This document shows positions 9,157-17,957 of a DNA stretch of 64,000 nt, one piece after another. Location of the stretch: positions 62,001-126,000 of the forward strand of contig JAWMQO010000001.1 of NCBI GenBank assembly GCA_033283325.1, read 5' to 3'. The stretch is from Mangrovimicrobium sp033283325. GTDB lineage: Bacteria; Pseudomonadota; Gammaproteobacteria; Pseudomonadales; Halieaceae. The notes under the pieces were generated by a model. The model had not been told where the DNA came from. It did no database searches and worked only from the letters and a program-made list of their open reading frames with translations. Each line of letters begins with the position of its first letter. Positions within the stretch are counted from its first letter, which is position 1. Position numbers and translations under genes: made by a program.

Positions 9157-9353
9157 GCGGGCAGGGCTGGGAGAGCTCCCTGTGAAACAATCAGGCCGCT
9201 GCTTTTTGCGCAGGCGCGTCGGTGGGAGCTTTCGGCGAGGACTGATCGAGTCCCAGCTTTTCGCGTAGCGAAAAGCGGTCGAGTTCCGCAGCCGCCCGCC
9301 GACGCGCCTGCGCTTGCGGCCGTTTCACAGGGAGCTCTCCCAGCCCTGCCCGC
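9157..9353. repeat. Fold-back element with long perfect arms and GAAAC/GTTTC boundaries
   Basis: The arms 9157-9188 and 9322-9353 are exact reverse complements over 32 nt, ending inward in GAAAC and GTTTC. A second inner pair, 9208-9226 with 9295-9313, matches 18 of 19. The tip contains a 9-bp hairpin (GCTTTTCGC, 3-nt loop, GCGAAAAGC). The layout matches the fold-back elements elsewhere in the window but the core sequence differs. It fills the gap between the ABC exporter and lipA. An ordinary terminator would not need stems this long. Confidence 0.85.
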
Positions 9354-9392
9354 CGCTCTCAGCGGCTGATCGCTAGCCGCCCCAAGGTTCTG

Positions 9393-9398
9393 TATAAT
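9393..9398 (+). promoter_or_regulatory. lipA: Candidate -10 element (TATAAT) for lipA
   Basis: A perfect TATAAT lies 32 nt before the lipA ATG. No convincing -35 is visible at normal spacing; a small hairpin (9362-9380) sits where a -35 would be expected. Confidence 0.4.
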
Positions 9399-9429
9399 CT
9401 GCCCGTACCAGAGACGTTCCCAGGTAGCC

Positions 9430-10425
9430 ATGTCCATGTCCGAGCCCGAGCTCATCCCCGTCCAACACGTGCCCAGTGGCGAGAAATTCGTCAACGAGCG
9501 CGGTATCAGCGCGATCAAGGACGGTATCAAGGCCAGTGCCGGGGCGGGTGCCGCCATGCGCAAGCCGGACTGGCTGCGGGTGCGGATCAAGGGCGGCGAG
9601 ACTTTCGAGAAGGTCAATGCCATCGTCCACGAACACCGCCTCGCCACCGTCTGCGAAGAGGCCAAGTGCCCCAACATGAGCGAGTGCTGGAGCTCCGGTA
9701 CCGCCACCATCATGCTGATGGGCGACGTCTGCACCCGGGCCTGCCGCTTCTGTTCTGTAAATACCGGCAACCCGAAGGGCTGGCTGGACGCCGAGGAGCC
9801 CGAGAACACCGCCCGCTCGGTGGAACTGATGGGCCTGAAGTACGTGGTTCTAACTTCCGTAAATCGCGATGACCTGCCCGACGGCGGCGCCGGGCACTAT
9901 GCCGCGTGCGTGCGCCGGGTGAAGGAAGTCAATGCCGAGACCGCGGTTGAGGCGCTGACGCCGGACTTCCTCGGGGTGCTGGCGGACGTGGAGACGGTGG
10001 TCGATTCGGGCATCGAGGTCTTCGCCCAGAACGTGGAAACCGTGCGGCGGCTCACCCATCCGGTGCGCGACCCGCGGGCCAGTTATGAACAGACCATCGC
10101 GGTGCTGGCCCATGCCAAGCAGCATCGTCCGGACGTGCTCACCAAGACCAGCCTGATGCTGGGCCTGGGCGAGACCGAGGAGGAAATCCTGCAGTGTATG
10201 GATGACCTGCGGGCGGCAAATGTCGATATCCTGACCTTTGGCCAGTACCTCCAGCCGACCAAAAATCACTACCCGATCGATCGCTACGTCACTCCCGAGG
10301 AATTCGAGAAATACCGCCAGATCGGCCTCGAGAAAGGTTTCCTCGAAGTGGTGTCCGGGGTGTTCGTGCGCTCCAGCTACCGGGCTGAGAAAGTGCTGGA
10401 GAAGAACAACGTGGGGCTCGGCTAG
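9430..10425 (+). CDS. lipA: Lipoyl synthase
   Basis: 331 residues, radical-SAM enzyme inserting two sulfurs into octanoyl groups on lipoyl-carrier domains. The auxiliary [4Fe-4S] motif CEEAKCPNMSEC (C-x4-C-x5-C), the radical-SAM motif CTRACRFC (C-x3-C-x2-C) and the C-terminal RSSYRAE motif, whose serine ligates the auxiliary cluster, are all present. Length is normal. lipB is not in the window upstream, so the common lipB-lipA pairing is not seen; the gene stands between a fold-back repeat and a DUF2971 gene. Confidence is very high. Confidence 0.98.
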   Translation: MSMSEPELIPVQHVPSGEKFVNERGISAIKDGIKASAGAGAAMRKPDWLRVRIKGGETFEKVNAIVHEHRLATVCEEAKCPNMSECWSSGTATIMLMGDVCTRACRFCSVNTGNPKGWLDAEEPENTARSVELMGLKYVVLTSVNRDDLPDGGAGHYAACVRRVKEVNAETAVEALTPDFLGVLADVETVVDSGIEVFAQNVETVRRLTHPVRDPRASYEQTIAVLAHAKQHRPDVLTKTSLMLGLGETEEEILQCMDDLRAANVDILTFGQYLQPTKNHYPIDRYVTPEEFEKYRQIGLEKGFLEVVSGVFVRSSYRAEKVLEKNNVGLG

Positions 10426-10483
10426 GGTCTTTGCCAGCCTCGCGCGGGAAAGTTTCACCGACAAGGTCTAGACTTCCCGGGCC

Positions 10484-11344
10484 ATGATTGCCGACATCAC
10501 CCGACAACTGTTCTCCGACCCGCCCCGGGAGACCCTTTACCACTACACGTCGCTGTCCGGCCTGCTGGGCATCGTCGGCAGCGGCGTGCTGCGCTCTTCC
10601 GACATCCGCTACATGAACGACTCGGCGGAACTGCGCCATACCCTCGACCTGCTGCAGGGGCACATCTCCCGCCGCATCCAGGCGGGCAGCGACAATCCGG
10701 CCCTGCTCAACCAGTTACTCGACTGGCTGTCCCATCGTATCGCCAGCGGGCCTATGATCTTCGGGGCCTCCTTCCGCGCCAACGGTAACCTGCTGAGCCA
10801 GTGGCGTGGCTACAGTGTCCACGGCAAGGGGGTGAGCCTGGGTTTCGCGCCGCAATTCATACTCGACTGCGCCAGACGGCACGCCTTCCAGGTCGGCCGC
10901 TGCCTCTATGCAGAGCGTGAGCAGCTGGCGCTGATCGAGCGTATCGTCGACGCTATTGAATCCCTGGCGAAGCAGACCGAGGTGCGGGACAGCGACTGGA
11001 CCCCGGCGTTCGAGCAGGCGGAAGAGGACCTGTTGCGGATGGCGGCGATTCTCAAACATCCCTCCTTCGAAGAGGAGCAGGAATGGCGGATCGTCTCCCC
11101 GGCAATTGAGCCGGGCCCCGATGCGCCGGTGCATTTTCGCGAGGGCCGCGCCCTGCTGGTCCCGTATTACGCCTTCGACCTGAAGTCGCCGCAACACGGC
11201 CAACTGGAACTGGAGCATGTCTTTCTCGGCCCCACCGCGAATATCGAACTGTCGATGAAATCGCTGGACCTCTACCTGCACAAGCAGCGCGCCGCGCCGG
11301 CCCAGGGGATCAGCTATTGCCGGATACCTTACCGCCAGCGGTGA
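10484..11344 (+). CDS. DUF2971 domain protein
   Basis: 286 residues. The N-terminal pattern YHYTSLSGLLGIVGSG, then RYMNDSAELRH, then FGASFRANGNLLSQWRGY with GVSLGF, is that of DUF2971. This family occurs sporadically near defence or mobile loci but also alone. No signal peptide or TM segment is present, so it should be cytoplasmic. The gene starts 58 nt after lipA and ends just before a REP-like pair. No biochemical function is established for the family as far as I know. Confidence 0.8.
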   Translation: MIADITRQLFSDPPRETLYHYTSLSGLLGIVGSGVLRSSDIRYMNDSAELRHTLDLLQGHISRRIQAGSDNPALLNQLLDWLSHRIASGPMIFGASFRANGNLLSQWRGYSVHGKGVSLGFAPQFILDCARRHAFQVGRCLYAEREQLALIERIVDAIESLAKQTEVRDSDWTPAFEQAEEDLLRMAAILKHPSFEEEQEWRIVSPAIEPGPDAPVHFREGRALLVPYYAFDLKSPQHGQLELEHVFLGPTANIELSMKSLDLYLHKQRAAPAQGISYCRIPYRQR

Positions 11345-11356
11345 TGGCGAGGGCTC

Positions 11357-11457
11357 ATCGCTCGCGCAGCGAGTTCCCACAGGGGCTGCAGTATATCGCT
11401 TCCAGGGCCAGCACCTGCAGGGCGGATTGCCTGTGGGAGCCCGGTCCTGCGGGCGAT
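11357..11457. repeat. Pair of inverted REP-like sequences
   Basis: 11357-11383 reads, on the minus strand, CCTGTGGGAACTCGCTGCGC and onward. 11430-11457 reads CCTGTGGGAGCCCGGTCCTG and onward on the plus strand. Both contain the CCTGTGGGAnC head followed by a short GC palindrome and GCGAT. They resemble the REP units of pseudomonads and match a similar unit at 23405-23430. Confidence 0.6.
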
Positions 11458-11477
11458 AGTCCGGCATACCCGAGTCC

Positions 11478-12383
11478 ATGCCCTTGATCGACTCACTCGC
11501 TGGCAAAACCATCCTCGGGGTGCCCTTCGACAAGGTCAGCGTCCTCCGCCTCGACCGCCTTGGCGGCGCCGCACCCGGCAATAAATCCTTCAAGCTGCAG
11601 CACAACCTCGCCCGGGCAAAACAGCGCGGAGCCAGGCGGGTGCTGAGTTTTGGCGGCGGCTGGTCCAACCATCTCCACGCCCTGGCCGCCGTGGGCGCGG
11701 AACTGGGCATGGAGACCATCGGCGTGGTGCGCGGCGGCGAAACAGCTACAGCGATGCTGGCGGACGCAGAGCGCTGGGGCATGCGGCTGGTCGCGGTAAG
11801 CCGGGAGGAGTACCGGCGCCGTGGCTCCCCGGAATACCAGGCTGAACTGGCGGCGCGATTTGGCGGCTGCATGGTTATCCCCGAGGGCGGCGCCAACGTC
11901 GACGGCCTCCTCGGCTGCCGGGAGATAGCTGCACTGGCAGAGGCCGGTGGCGCCCACTGGGACCGCGTGCTGGTGGCCGTGGGAACCGGTACGACCCTTG
12001 CGGGCCTCGCTGCGGGGCTGCGGGCCAGCGGGGAAGTGGTGGGGGTTTCCGCGCTCAAGGGCGCAGCGGACAGCGAACGGCGTATCGAGGAGTTGCTGGC
12101 CGCGGCGGACCTGCAGGCACGGCTACCCTGGCGCGTCGAGCAGGCCTATCACTGCGGCGGATTTGCGCGGATGAACGGGGAGCTGGCGCAATTTATCCCG
12201 GCCTTCGAGGCGGCGACCGGCATCCCGCTGGAGCCTGTTTACACAGGAAAGCTGTTTCTCGCCCTCTACGACAAGTTGCGCACGGGCACCTGGGGCAGCG
12301 AGGAGCGCGTACTGGCCATCCACAGCGGTGGCCTGCAAGGGCGGCGGGGCTATCCGGGCCTGCCGCCCATGCCCATAGACTGA
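11478..12383 (+). CDS. PLP-dependent D-cysteine desulfhydrase / ACC deaminase-family protein
   Basis: 301 residues of the fold-type II PLP family. The motif APGNKSFKLQHNLARAKQRG carries the Schiff-base lysine region, followed by LSFGGGWSNHLHALA, which contacts the cofactor, and VAVGTGTTLAGL, the phosphate-binding loop. Members act as D-cysteine desulfhydrase or 1-aminocyclopropane-1-carboxylate deaminase, and many are uncharacterised. The active-site region reads GGGWSNHLHALAA rather than the usual GGIQSNH, so assignment to one activity is unsafe. It is a single gene flanked by a REP-like pair and a convergent porin. Confidence 0.8.
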   Translation: MPLIDSLAGKTILGVPFDKVSVLRLDRLGGAAPGNKSFKLQHNLARAKQRGARRVLSFGGGWSNHLHALAAVGAELGMETIGVVRGGETATAMLADAERWGMRLVAVSREEYRRRGSPEYQAELAARFGGCMVIPEGGANVDGLLGCREIAALAEAGGAHWDRVLVAVGTGTTLAGLAAGLRASGEVVGVSALKGAADSERRIEELLAAADLQARLPWRVEQAYHCGGFARMNGELAQFIPAFEAATGIPLEPVYTGKLFLALYDKLRTGTWGSEERVLAIHSGGLQGRRGYPGLPPMPID

Positions 12384-12403
12384 GGGCAGCGGCCCGTCTG
12401 CTG

Positions 12404-13552
12404 CTACCAGTACAGCCGCAGCCCCGTGGTCAATCCCCAGCCAGCGTATTCGCCGCCGTCGCCGGCGGCGTCTTCCATGCTGGTGTACTGCAGGCCGGTC
12501 TGCCATTTGACCTTGTGTTTATTGAAGAAGAGGTTCAGGCCGAGGTAGGCCTCCTTGTATTCGTCACCGCGCCCGGCGACGATCTCGCGCTCGTAACGGT
12601 GGAAGCGAAGGCCGTTGTCATCCTCGCTCGACAGGTAGGTATAGCGGAACACCCACTGCAGAAGTTCGCTCTGCTTGAAGAAGGGCATCAGCGAGAGCCC
12701 CCGGATGTCGCTCTGGTCGAAGTAGCCCCTGCCCCAGGCCAGATCGCTCCTGAAACCCCAGCGCTCTCCCTCCCACTGGCTGGACAGGCTGAGGATGTCG
12801 GAAAACTCGCGGGTATTGTTCTCGCGATCCTCCTCGTTGTTCACGTAGTCGAGGCGCAGCAGTGCCTGCTGGAGGCCGAGGGTGTCGGCCAGGTCGTAGC
12901 CGACGGAGGCCAGAACGAATACGCCGCCCTCGGAAACACTGATTTCCGCGTCCCCATCGCCGGAGAAAACACCGGCGCGGTAGTGCCAATTATCCCTGAG
13001 GACGCCGCTGGCGCTGAATCCAGTGAAATATTCCTCGGTGAACCAGAGATTGTTGGTGATGTTGTTGCGCTGCAGCGTCAGCAGGCGCTTGGACGAGGTG
13101 GCGCCGTCGAGGGTGAAGCCCGCAGAGTGTTTCAGTAGCCGGAGCTCCAGGTGTTGCCCGGGATCCCAGCCGATATAGGCCTCGGTGAGTTTGTTATACC
13201 AGTCATCGGGTGACTCGTTGAGATTGAAGTCGGCTTCCACGTGCAGTAGCAGGTCGTGCGCCAGGGCCGACTTGAAACCGAAGCGGAAGCGGCGCCACAG
13301 GATATCGTCGAACTCGCCCTGGTCGGCGTCATACCAGGCTGCATCCGCCTGCAGGCGGCCGCTCAAATCGACACTGCGAATTAGCCCCTCGTCCGAGCTG
13401 TAGAGATTGGGCAGTCTGCGCATTGCGTCGGGTATCGGCTCGGCGAAGCCATGGGGCGAAAGCGTGGCAAGTATCGCCAGCAGGGTCAGCGCGGGCCGTG
13501 TCAGCCGGGGGGCGGCTCCCGCGTGGCTCCGGTAACGAACTCCTGTCTGCAT
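12404..13552 (-). CDS. OprP-like outer-membrane porin
   Basis: 382 residues from the ATG at 13552. An in-frame extension to 13675 exists but would place 41 extra residues before the signal peptide. The signal peptide is TRPALTLLAILATLSPHGFA. The mature part has LSGRLQADAAWYDAD, WRRFRFGFKSALAHDLLLHVEADF, then alternating aromatic beta-strand pattern ending in GLTTGLRLYW. The terminal aromatic residue is typical of outer-membrane barrels. This matches the phosphate/polyphosphate-selective porin family (OprP/OprO), though ion specificity is not shown. No pho-box was seen upstream. Confidence 0.82.
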   Translation of the reverse strand: MQTGVRYRSHAGAAPRLTRPALTLLAILATLSPHGFAEPIPDAMRRLPNLYSSDEGLIRSVDLSGRLQADAAWYDADQGEFDDILWRRFRFGFKSALAHDLLLHVEADFNLNESPDDWYNKLTEAYIGWDPGQHLELRLLKHSAGFTLDGATSSKRLLTLQRNNITNNLWFTEEYFTGFSASGVLRDNWHYRAGVFSGDGDAEISVSEGGVFVLASVGYDLADTLGLQQALLRLDYVNNEEDRENNTREFSDILSLSSQWEGERWGFRSDLAWGRGYFDQSDIRGLSLMPFFKQSELLQWVFRYTYLSSEDDNGLRFHRYEREIVAGRGDEYKEAYLGLNLFFNKHKVKWQTGLQYTSMEDAAGDGGEYAGWGLTTGLRLYW

Positions 13553-13619
13553 GGTGCATACCCGGCTGTGGTGTTGGCTGAATGCATAGTAGCCGAACCG
13601 AGGCGGCTCAGTCCGCTGG

Positions 13620-14516
13620 CTAATCCCCGGACGGCCAATCCTCAGGCACCACGAAATAACGCTCGCATTCCGCACCCTTGCCGTCGAGTACCGCGACCTG
13701 CTGCGGGCGCTCCCGGCCCGCGAGCCGGGAGCGCAACTCGCCGTAGATTTCGTCGCCTGCAGGGAAGGGCTGCGATGCGTTGTGCAGCGGGGCGAACCAG
13801 TCGCTGCGGGCGAGTATCACCTGCTGCTTGCCCGCGGCGACCTGCAAGGGCAACTCGTGCAAGTATGCCCACGTACCCAGGGAGAGTCCCTCGGCGGCGG
13901 CCGGGGGGGCTGCCTGCCCGGAGCCGCTGTGCCGGTAGAGCCGACCCTTGATTTCCATCTCTCGCAGGACCTCGGTCACGCCCATCCCGGCCAGTATCGA
14001 GCGCCCCGCCGGCGTATCAGCCAGGCGCAACTGGTGCTCGCGCATGCGCCGGATCTTGCGGTCGAGCCGGTCGCGGCTGTTCGGCCCCAGCCAGTTATGC
14101 CAGCCGGCAGCGGCCCCCGCGCGCAGCAGGTAGAACTTCACCGCCAGTTCCAGGTGCACGTGGCACTGGCGCTGGTGGCAATAGTAGATGACGTCGAATT
14201 CCCCGAGGGTATGTGTCGCATCCCGCACCGGCAGGTTGTGGGCGACCAGGGTGACCTTTGCATCCGCGTCGAGGAAAAAGTGCCAGAGCTTCTCGAAATA
14301 CAGGCCGAGGCGCCCCTTGCGGGCCTCGCCCAGGTGCTTGAGCAGAGCCTCGGGCTCCCGGTCGAGAGCCCGCAGCCATTCCTGTCGTTGCGCGCTGAGT
14401 TCGAAGTGGCAGTTGTGCAGGGGAGGGCGATCATCGAAGGCGCTGCTGTCGAGCAGTGCCGGTGAAAAGCAGGCCCAGGCAAGGTCGCGCACGCTGGGGC
14501 TGGCGAGCGACTGCAT
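13620..14516 (-). CDS. DUF1853 family protein, probable PD-(D/E)xK fold
   Basis: 298 residues from the ATG at 14516. A longer frame upstream shows no family resemblance and overlaps the divergent dehydrogenase. The family-like head is MQSLASPSVRDLAWACFSP. The segment LGEFDVIYYC...HLELAVKFYL has the acidic, then ExK spacing seen in PD-(D/E)xK nuclease folds, which is why I suggest that relationship (inference). Cytoplasmic, with no signal peptide. It is divergently arranged with the alcohol dehydrogenase at 14646. Confidence 0.8.
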   Translation of the reverse strand: MQSLASPSVRDLAWACFSPALLDSSAFDDRPPLHNCHFELSAQRQEWLRALDREPEALLKHLGEARKGRLGLYFEKLWHFFLDADAKVTLVAHNLPVRDATHTLGEFDVIYYCHQRQCHVHLELAVKFYLLRAGAAAGWHNWLGPNSRDRLDRKIRRMREHQLRLADTPAGRSILAGMGVTEVLREMEIKGRLYRHSGSGQAAPPAAAEGLSLGTWAYLHELPLQVAAGKQQVILARSDWFAPLHNASQPFPAGDEIYGELRSRLAGRERPQQVAVLDGKGAECERYFVVPEDWPSGD

Positions 14517-14645
14517 GAGCGCCTGGTAATCCGGGTAGTGGATATTACTGCTCCTTGAAGCGAGTCCGAAGCCAGCAATGTAGCATTGTGGCGGCGAATT
14601 GCGCAGACTGCCTCTGGTTAAGTACAGCGAAGCGGGGCACGCTTG

Positions 14646-15605
14646 ATGCGAATGCAGGCCTGGTTGTTCAGGGGGGTGGAATTTCCGCTCGAGTTGATCG
14701 AGCGCGATGTCGCGCCGCCGGGGGCCCGGGAGGTGCTCATCGCCGTGCGCGGTTCCGGTTTGTGCCACAGCGACGTCGGGCGCATGGACGGCACCCTGAC
14801 GCCTTTCATGCCCAAACCCCCGCCGATCATCCTCGGGCACGAGATCGCCGGCGAGGTGCTGGCGGTGGGGGAGAGTGTCACCGAATTCAGCGCGGGCCAG
14901 CGGGTGGTAGCCTCGGGTACCCAGGCCTATTGCCCGGGGCGCGACTCCGACGGCGGCTACGCCAGCCATTGCACCGTGCCGGTGGACTGCCTGCTGCCGC
15001 TGCCGGACGCGGTCAGCTATGAACAGGGCGCGGCGGCAACGGATGCGGGCCAGACTTCCCACCACGCGGTCGTGGCCGTGGGCAAGGTAAAGGCCGGTGA
15101 GCGCGTCGGCATCATCGGCCTCGGCGGACTGGGGATGACCGGTGCGCGGATAGCGGTGCTCAAGGGAGCGACGGTATTCGCCGCGGAACCGCGCCGGGAG
15201 GCCTGGGCCGCAGCGCAGTCCCAGGGCGTGCAGGAGGTTGTGGCGGGCATCGACGAGCTGGCGGATCACCAGCTCGACCTGGTTGTCGATTTCGCCGGCT
15301 TTGGCGAGACCACCGCCGGCGCCGTGCGCGTGGTCCGCCCCGGTGGGCGGGTCGTGTTGGTGGGCCTGGGGCGCACCGAGGCGCTGATTCCCACCATGCC
15401 GCTCATCGCCAAGTCCGTGGCGCTGCTGGGTTCGGGCGGCGGACAGCCCGCCGATACCCGGGCAGTACTCGACTACATGGCGGCGGGGGAGCTGGCGATC
15501 GAGGCCTCGACCATCACTTTCGCGGAGATCCCCGCCGGCCTGCAGCGCCTGCAACATGGCGGCGTGGTTGGCCGGATCGTGGCGAGTATGGGCAGCACTG
15601 CCTGA
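14646..15605 (+). CDS. Zinc-dependent alcohol dehydrogenase-family (MDR) oxidoreductase
   Basis: About 319 residues from the ATG at 14646 (a TTG at 14643 and an ATG at 14652 are alternatives). Catalytic zinc ligands are visible as GLCHSDVG and ILGHEIAGEV. The NAD(P)-binding GIIGLGGLGMTGARIAVLKG (Rossmann glycines) follows. The four-cysteine structural-zinc loop of classical ADHs is missing; the region reads VVASGTQAYCPGRDSDGG. It is also about 20-30 residues shorter than classical ADHs. It is thus an ADH-like member of the medium-chain family with unknown substrate. Last gene before nadK, 67 nt away. Confidence 0.85.
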   Translation: MRMQAWLFRGVEFPLELIERDVAPPGAREVLIAVRGSGLCHSDVGRMDGTLTPFMPKPPPIILGHEIAGEVLAVGESVTEFSAGQRVVASGTQAYCPGRDSDGGYASHCTVPVDCLLPLPDAVSYEQGAAATDAGQTSHHAVVAVGKVKAGERVGIIGLGGLGMTGARIAVLKGATVFAAEPRREAWAAAQSQGVQEVVAGIDELADHQLDLVVDFAGFGETTAGAVRVVRPGGRVVLVGLGRTEALIPTMPLIAKSVALLGSGGGQPADTRAVLDYMAAGELAIEASTITFAEIPAGLQRLQHGGVVGRIVASMGSTA

Positions 15606-15638
15606 AGCGGGTGTTTCCGGCGGCACCGGACGCGTGTT

Positions 15639-15644
15639 TATAAT
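15639..15644 (+). promoter_or_regulatory. nadK: Candidate -10 element (TATAAT) for nadK-glpG
   Basis: A perfect TATAAT lies 29 nt upstream of the nadK start. The -35 region is poor (TTTCCG with a 19-nt spacer). Confidence 0.4.
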
Positions 15645-15672
15645 ACCGAACTGACTTTACTGGGGCGTGTGA

Positions 15673-16557
15673 ATGCCGGGGTCCTTCAAGAAAATCGGCC
15701 TGGTTGGCCGCAGCCAGCAGGACGGGCTCGACAGTGTCCTCGCCGACCTGCTGGAACTGCTGGCGGAACGCGGCCACCAGGTGATCCTCGAGGACCGCCT
15801 GGCCGAGCTGGTGCCGGGCTGCGAAGCGAAGCTGGGCAGCCGGGATGAAATCGGCCACGAATCGGACCTGGTCATCGTCGCCGGCGGTGACGGCAGCCTG
15901 CTCAGCGCCGCCCGCACCCTGGCCCGTTACGACACGCCGGTGCTGGGGGTAAACCGCGGTCGCCTGGGCTTTCTCACTGATATCACGCCGGAGCATCTGC
16001 AGGAGCAGGTGGCGGCGGTGCTCGATGGCAAATTCACCCGGGAGAACCGCTTCCTGCTGGACGCCCAGGTAGTGCGCAACGGCGAGCAGATCGCCCGTGG
16101 CGAGGCGCTGAACGACGTGGTGGTGAACTCCGGCACAACAGCGCAGATGATCGAGTACGAGCTGTCCATCGACGATACCTTCGTCTATCGCCAGCGCGCC
16201 GACGGGCTGATCGTTTCCACGCCTACCGGGTCCACGGCCTATTCGCTGTCCGGCGGCGGCCCGATCATGCACCCGGCCCTCAACGCGGTGGTGCTGGTGC
16301 CGATGTTCCCCCACGCCCTGAGCAGCCGCCCCATCGTGGTGGACGGCGACTCGGAAATCCGTGTCGATATTCTCGAGCGCAATCGCATTCATCCGCCGGT
16401 CACCTGCGACGGCCAGGTCAATATGACCGCCCGTCCCGGGGATAGCGTCGTCATCTGCAAGCACCCCCACCGACTCACCCTGCTGCACCCCCTGGGTCAC
16501 AGCTTTTACGCCAGTTGCCGCGACAAGCTGCGCTGGAGCAACGCCCTGGTCGACTGA
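15673..16557 (+). CDS. nadK: NAD kinase
   Basis: 294 residues. Phosphorylates NAD to NADP with ATP or polyphosphate. The family motif VAGGDGSLLSAAR, the substrate-binding LNDVVVNSG, and the glycine-rich TPTGSTAYSLSGGGPI are intact. Length is standard. The ATG at 15673 follows a GTG but aligns with the family start (GSFKKIGLVGR). The stop overlaps the next ATG (TGATG), so nadK and the rhomboid protease form a translationally coupled pair. Confidence 0.98.
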   Translation: MPGSFKKIGLVGRSQQDGLDSVLADLLELLAERGHQVILEDRLAELVPGCEAKLGSRDEIGHESDLVIVAGGDGSLLSAARTLARYDTPVLGVNRGRLGFLTDITPEHLQEQVAAVLDGKFTRENRFLLDAQVVRNGEQIARGEALNDVVVNSGTTAQMIEYELSIDDTFVYRQRADGLIVSTPTGSTAYSLSGGGPIMHPALNAVVLVPMFPHALSSRPIVVDGDSEIRVDILERNRIHPPVTCDGQVNMTARPGDSVVICKHPHRLTLLHPLGHSFYASCRDKLRWSNALVD

Positions 16558-17414
16558 TGCCAAAGACTTACACCGTTCTCAGCGTCTCCCTCGAGGAAGA
16601 CCTGCTGCCGCTCACCATGTTGTTGCGCTCCAAGGGGCTGCGCCACCAGGTCTTCGAGGAGGGCGGACGGCAGGTGCTGACGGTGTTCGACGAGCGCCAT
16701 GTGCCGACAGTGCAGGAGCTCTACCGCGCCTGGCGCGCCGGCGAAGTGCGCATCGAAGTGCAGTCCGGCGGGGCTCCCGAAGCGCTGCGCAGCCGGCTGC
16801 AGTGGCGCAGTTCGCCGGTCACCCTGGCGGTAGTGCTGATCTGCGTCGCGGTGTTCATGCTGATGCCCTTCGCCACCGAAAAATGGATCGGGGCCCTGAG
16901 TTTCCTGCCGACGGAATTCGTCCACGGCAGGCCGGCCTTCGGTTCGATGGGCAATGAATACTGGCGCCTGGTAACACCGGTATTCCTGCACTTTGGCTGG
17001 CTGCACATCACCTTCAACATGCTCTGGTTCTGGGAGTTTGGCGCACGCCTGGAGCGCGCCCTGGGCCCGCTGGATTATCTCGGTATCCTGCTGGTGATCG
17101 CGCTGGTGGGCAATTACAGCCAGTTCATCACCAGCGGTTCGGCGTTCTTCGGTGGCATGTCAGGCGTGGTCTACGGCCTGCTGGGTTTTTGCGCCGTGGC
17201 GCCGCGTATCCAGCCCGCATGGAAGATCGCGCCGCACACACCCGTACTGGTGTTCATGCTGGGCTGGCTGGTGGTGTGCATGTCCGGCCTGGTCGAGGCC
17301 GCCGGCTTTGGCGCGATCGCCAACGCGGCTCACCTCGGCGGCCTGCTCGCCGGCGCGGCCCTCGGCGCGCTGTTCGCGGGCCTCTCACGCTTCTGGTGGA
17401 ACCAGCCCGGATGA
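16557..17414 (+). CDS. glpG: Rhomboid intramembrane serine protease
   Basis: 285 residues from the ATG overlapping the nadK stop. The N-terminal ~80 residues form the soluble GlpG-like domain (LTMLLRSKGLRHQVFEEGG). Six TM segments follow. The catalytic serine lies in GGMSGVVYGLLGF, the histidine partner in ANAAHLGGLLAGAALG, and the first-loop HFGWLHITFNMLWFWEFG matches the rhomboid HxxxN region. It cleaves TM substrates in the inner membrane. glpG is a close fit because of the N-terminal domain, but orthology was not tested. Confidence 0.92.
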   Translation: MPKTYTVLSVSLEEDLLPLTMLLRSKGLRHQVFEEGGRQVLTVFDERHVPTVQELYRAWRAGEVRIEVQSGGAPEALRSRLQWRSSPVTLAVVLICVAVFMLMPFATEKWIGALSFLPTEFVHGRPAFGSMGNEYWRLVTPVFLHFGWLHITFNMLWFWEFGARLERALGPLDYLGILLVIALVGNYSQFITSGSAFFGGMSGVVYGLLGFCAVAPRIQPAWKIAPHTPVLVFMLGWLVVCMSGLVEAAGFGAIANAAHLGGLLAGAALGALFAGLSRFWWNQPG

Positions 17415-17504
17415 CGGTGCCGGGTCCCTGGAGTCGGCACTTGTTCCGCACAGGCTTCCCACTATACTGCAGGGGTGTACAGTGCCCAGAAAGAGGTGGT
17501 CGCC

Positions 17505-17915
17505 GTGGAATTCGATAACGAGAAACACAGCCTGCAGTGCCCCAAGTGTGGCCATGGCATGCTCGAAATAACGCATGTCGAAGTAGTGATCGACCGTTGC
17601 ACCCACTGCCAGGGCCTGTGGTTCGATGCCGATGAAGCACACCTGTTGAAGGAACTCCCGGACAGCCAGCTGCTGGACATCGGCGATGTCGAGGTGGGGG
17701 TGCACTACGATGCCAAGGGGGAGATCGACTGCCCCCGCTGCGGCAAGCCCATGGAGCCGACCTCCGACGCGAAACAGAAGCATATCTGGTACGAGCGCTG
17801 CGAAGTGCACGGCATGTTCATGGACGCCGGCGAATTTCGCGACTTCCGTGAGGAAACACTGCTCGACTGGTTTCGCGGCGTGATCAAGGGTGATCGCTCC
17901 AAGATCTGCCCCTGA
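17505..17915 (+). CDS. TFIIB-type zinc-ribbon protein
   Basis: 136 residues from the GTG at 17505, chosen because GAGG lies at good spacing upstream. A GTG at 17475 would add ten residues but has no spaced ribosome-binding site. Two zinc-ribbon halves are visible: CPKCGHGMLE with CTHCQGLWFD, and CPRCGKPMEP with CEVHGMFMD. This is the duplicated zf-TFIIB arrangement of small conserved proteins with unknown role. The W/FD...E after each ribbon (ELPDSQLL, GEFRDF) is typical. Probably cytoplasmic. Confidence 0.85.
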   Translation: MEFDNEKHSLQCPKCGHGMLEITHVEVVIDRCTHCQGLWFDADEAHLLKELPDSQLLDIGDVEVGVHYDAKGEIDCPRCGKPMEPTSDAKQKHIWYERCEVHGMFMDAGEFRDFREETLLDWFRGVIKGDRSKICP

Positions 17916-17957
17916 TCCCTGGCCTCCCCTTTACGCCGTTCTGAATCTGAAGTACTG

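Noticed and set aside
14517..15626. Long minus-strand frame opposite the alcohol dehydrogenase, joined to DUF1853
   Set aside because: Shadow of a GC-rich coding strand; no family features and no sensible start before 14516.
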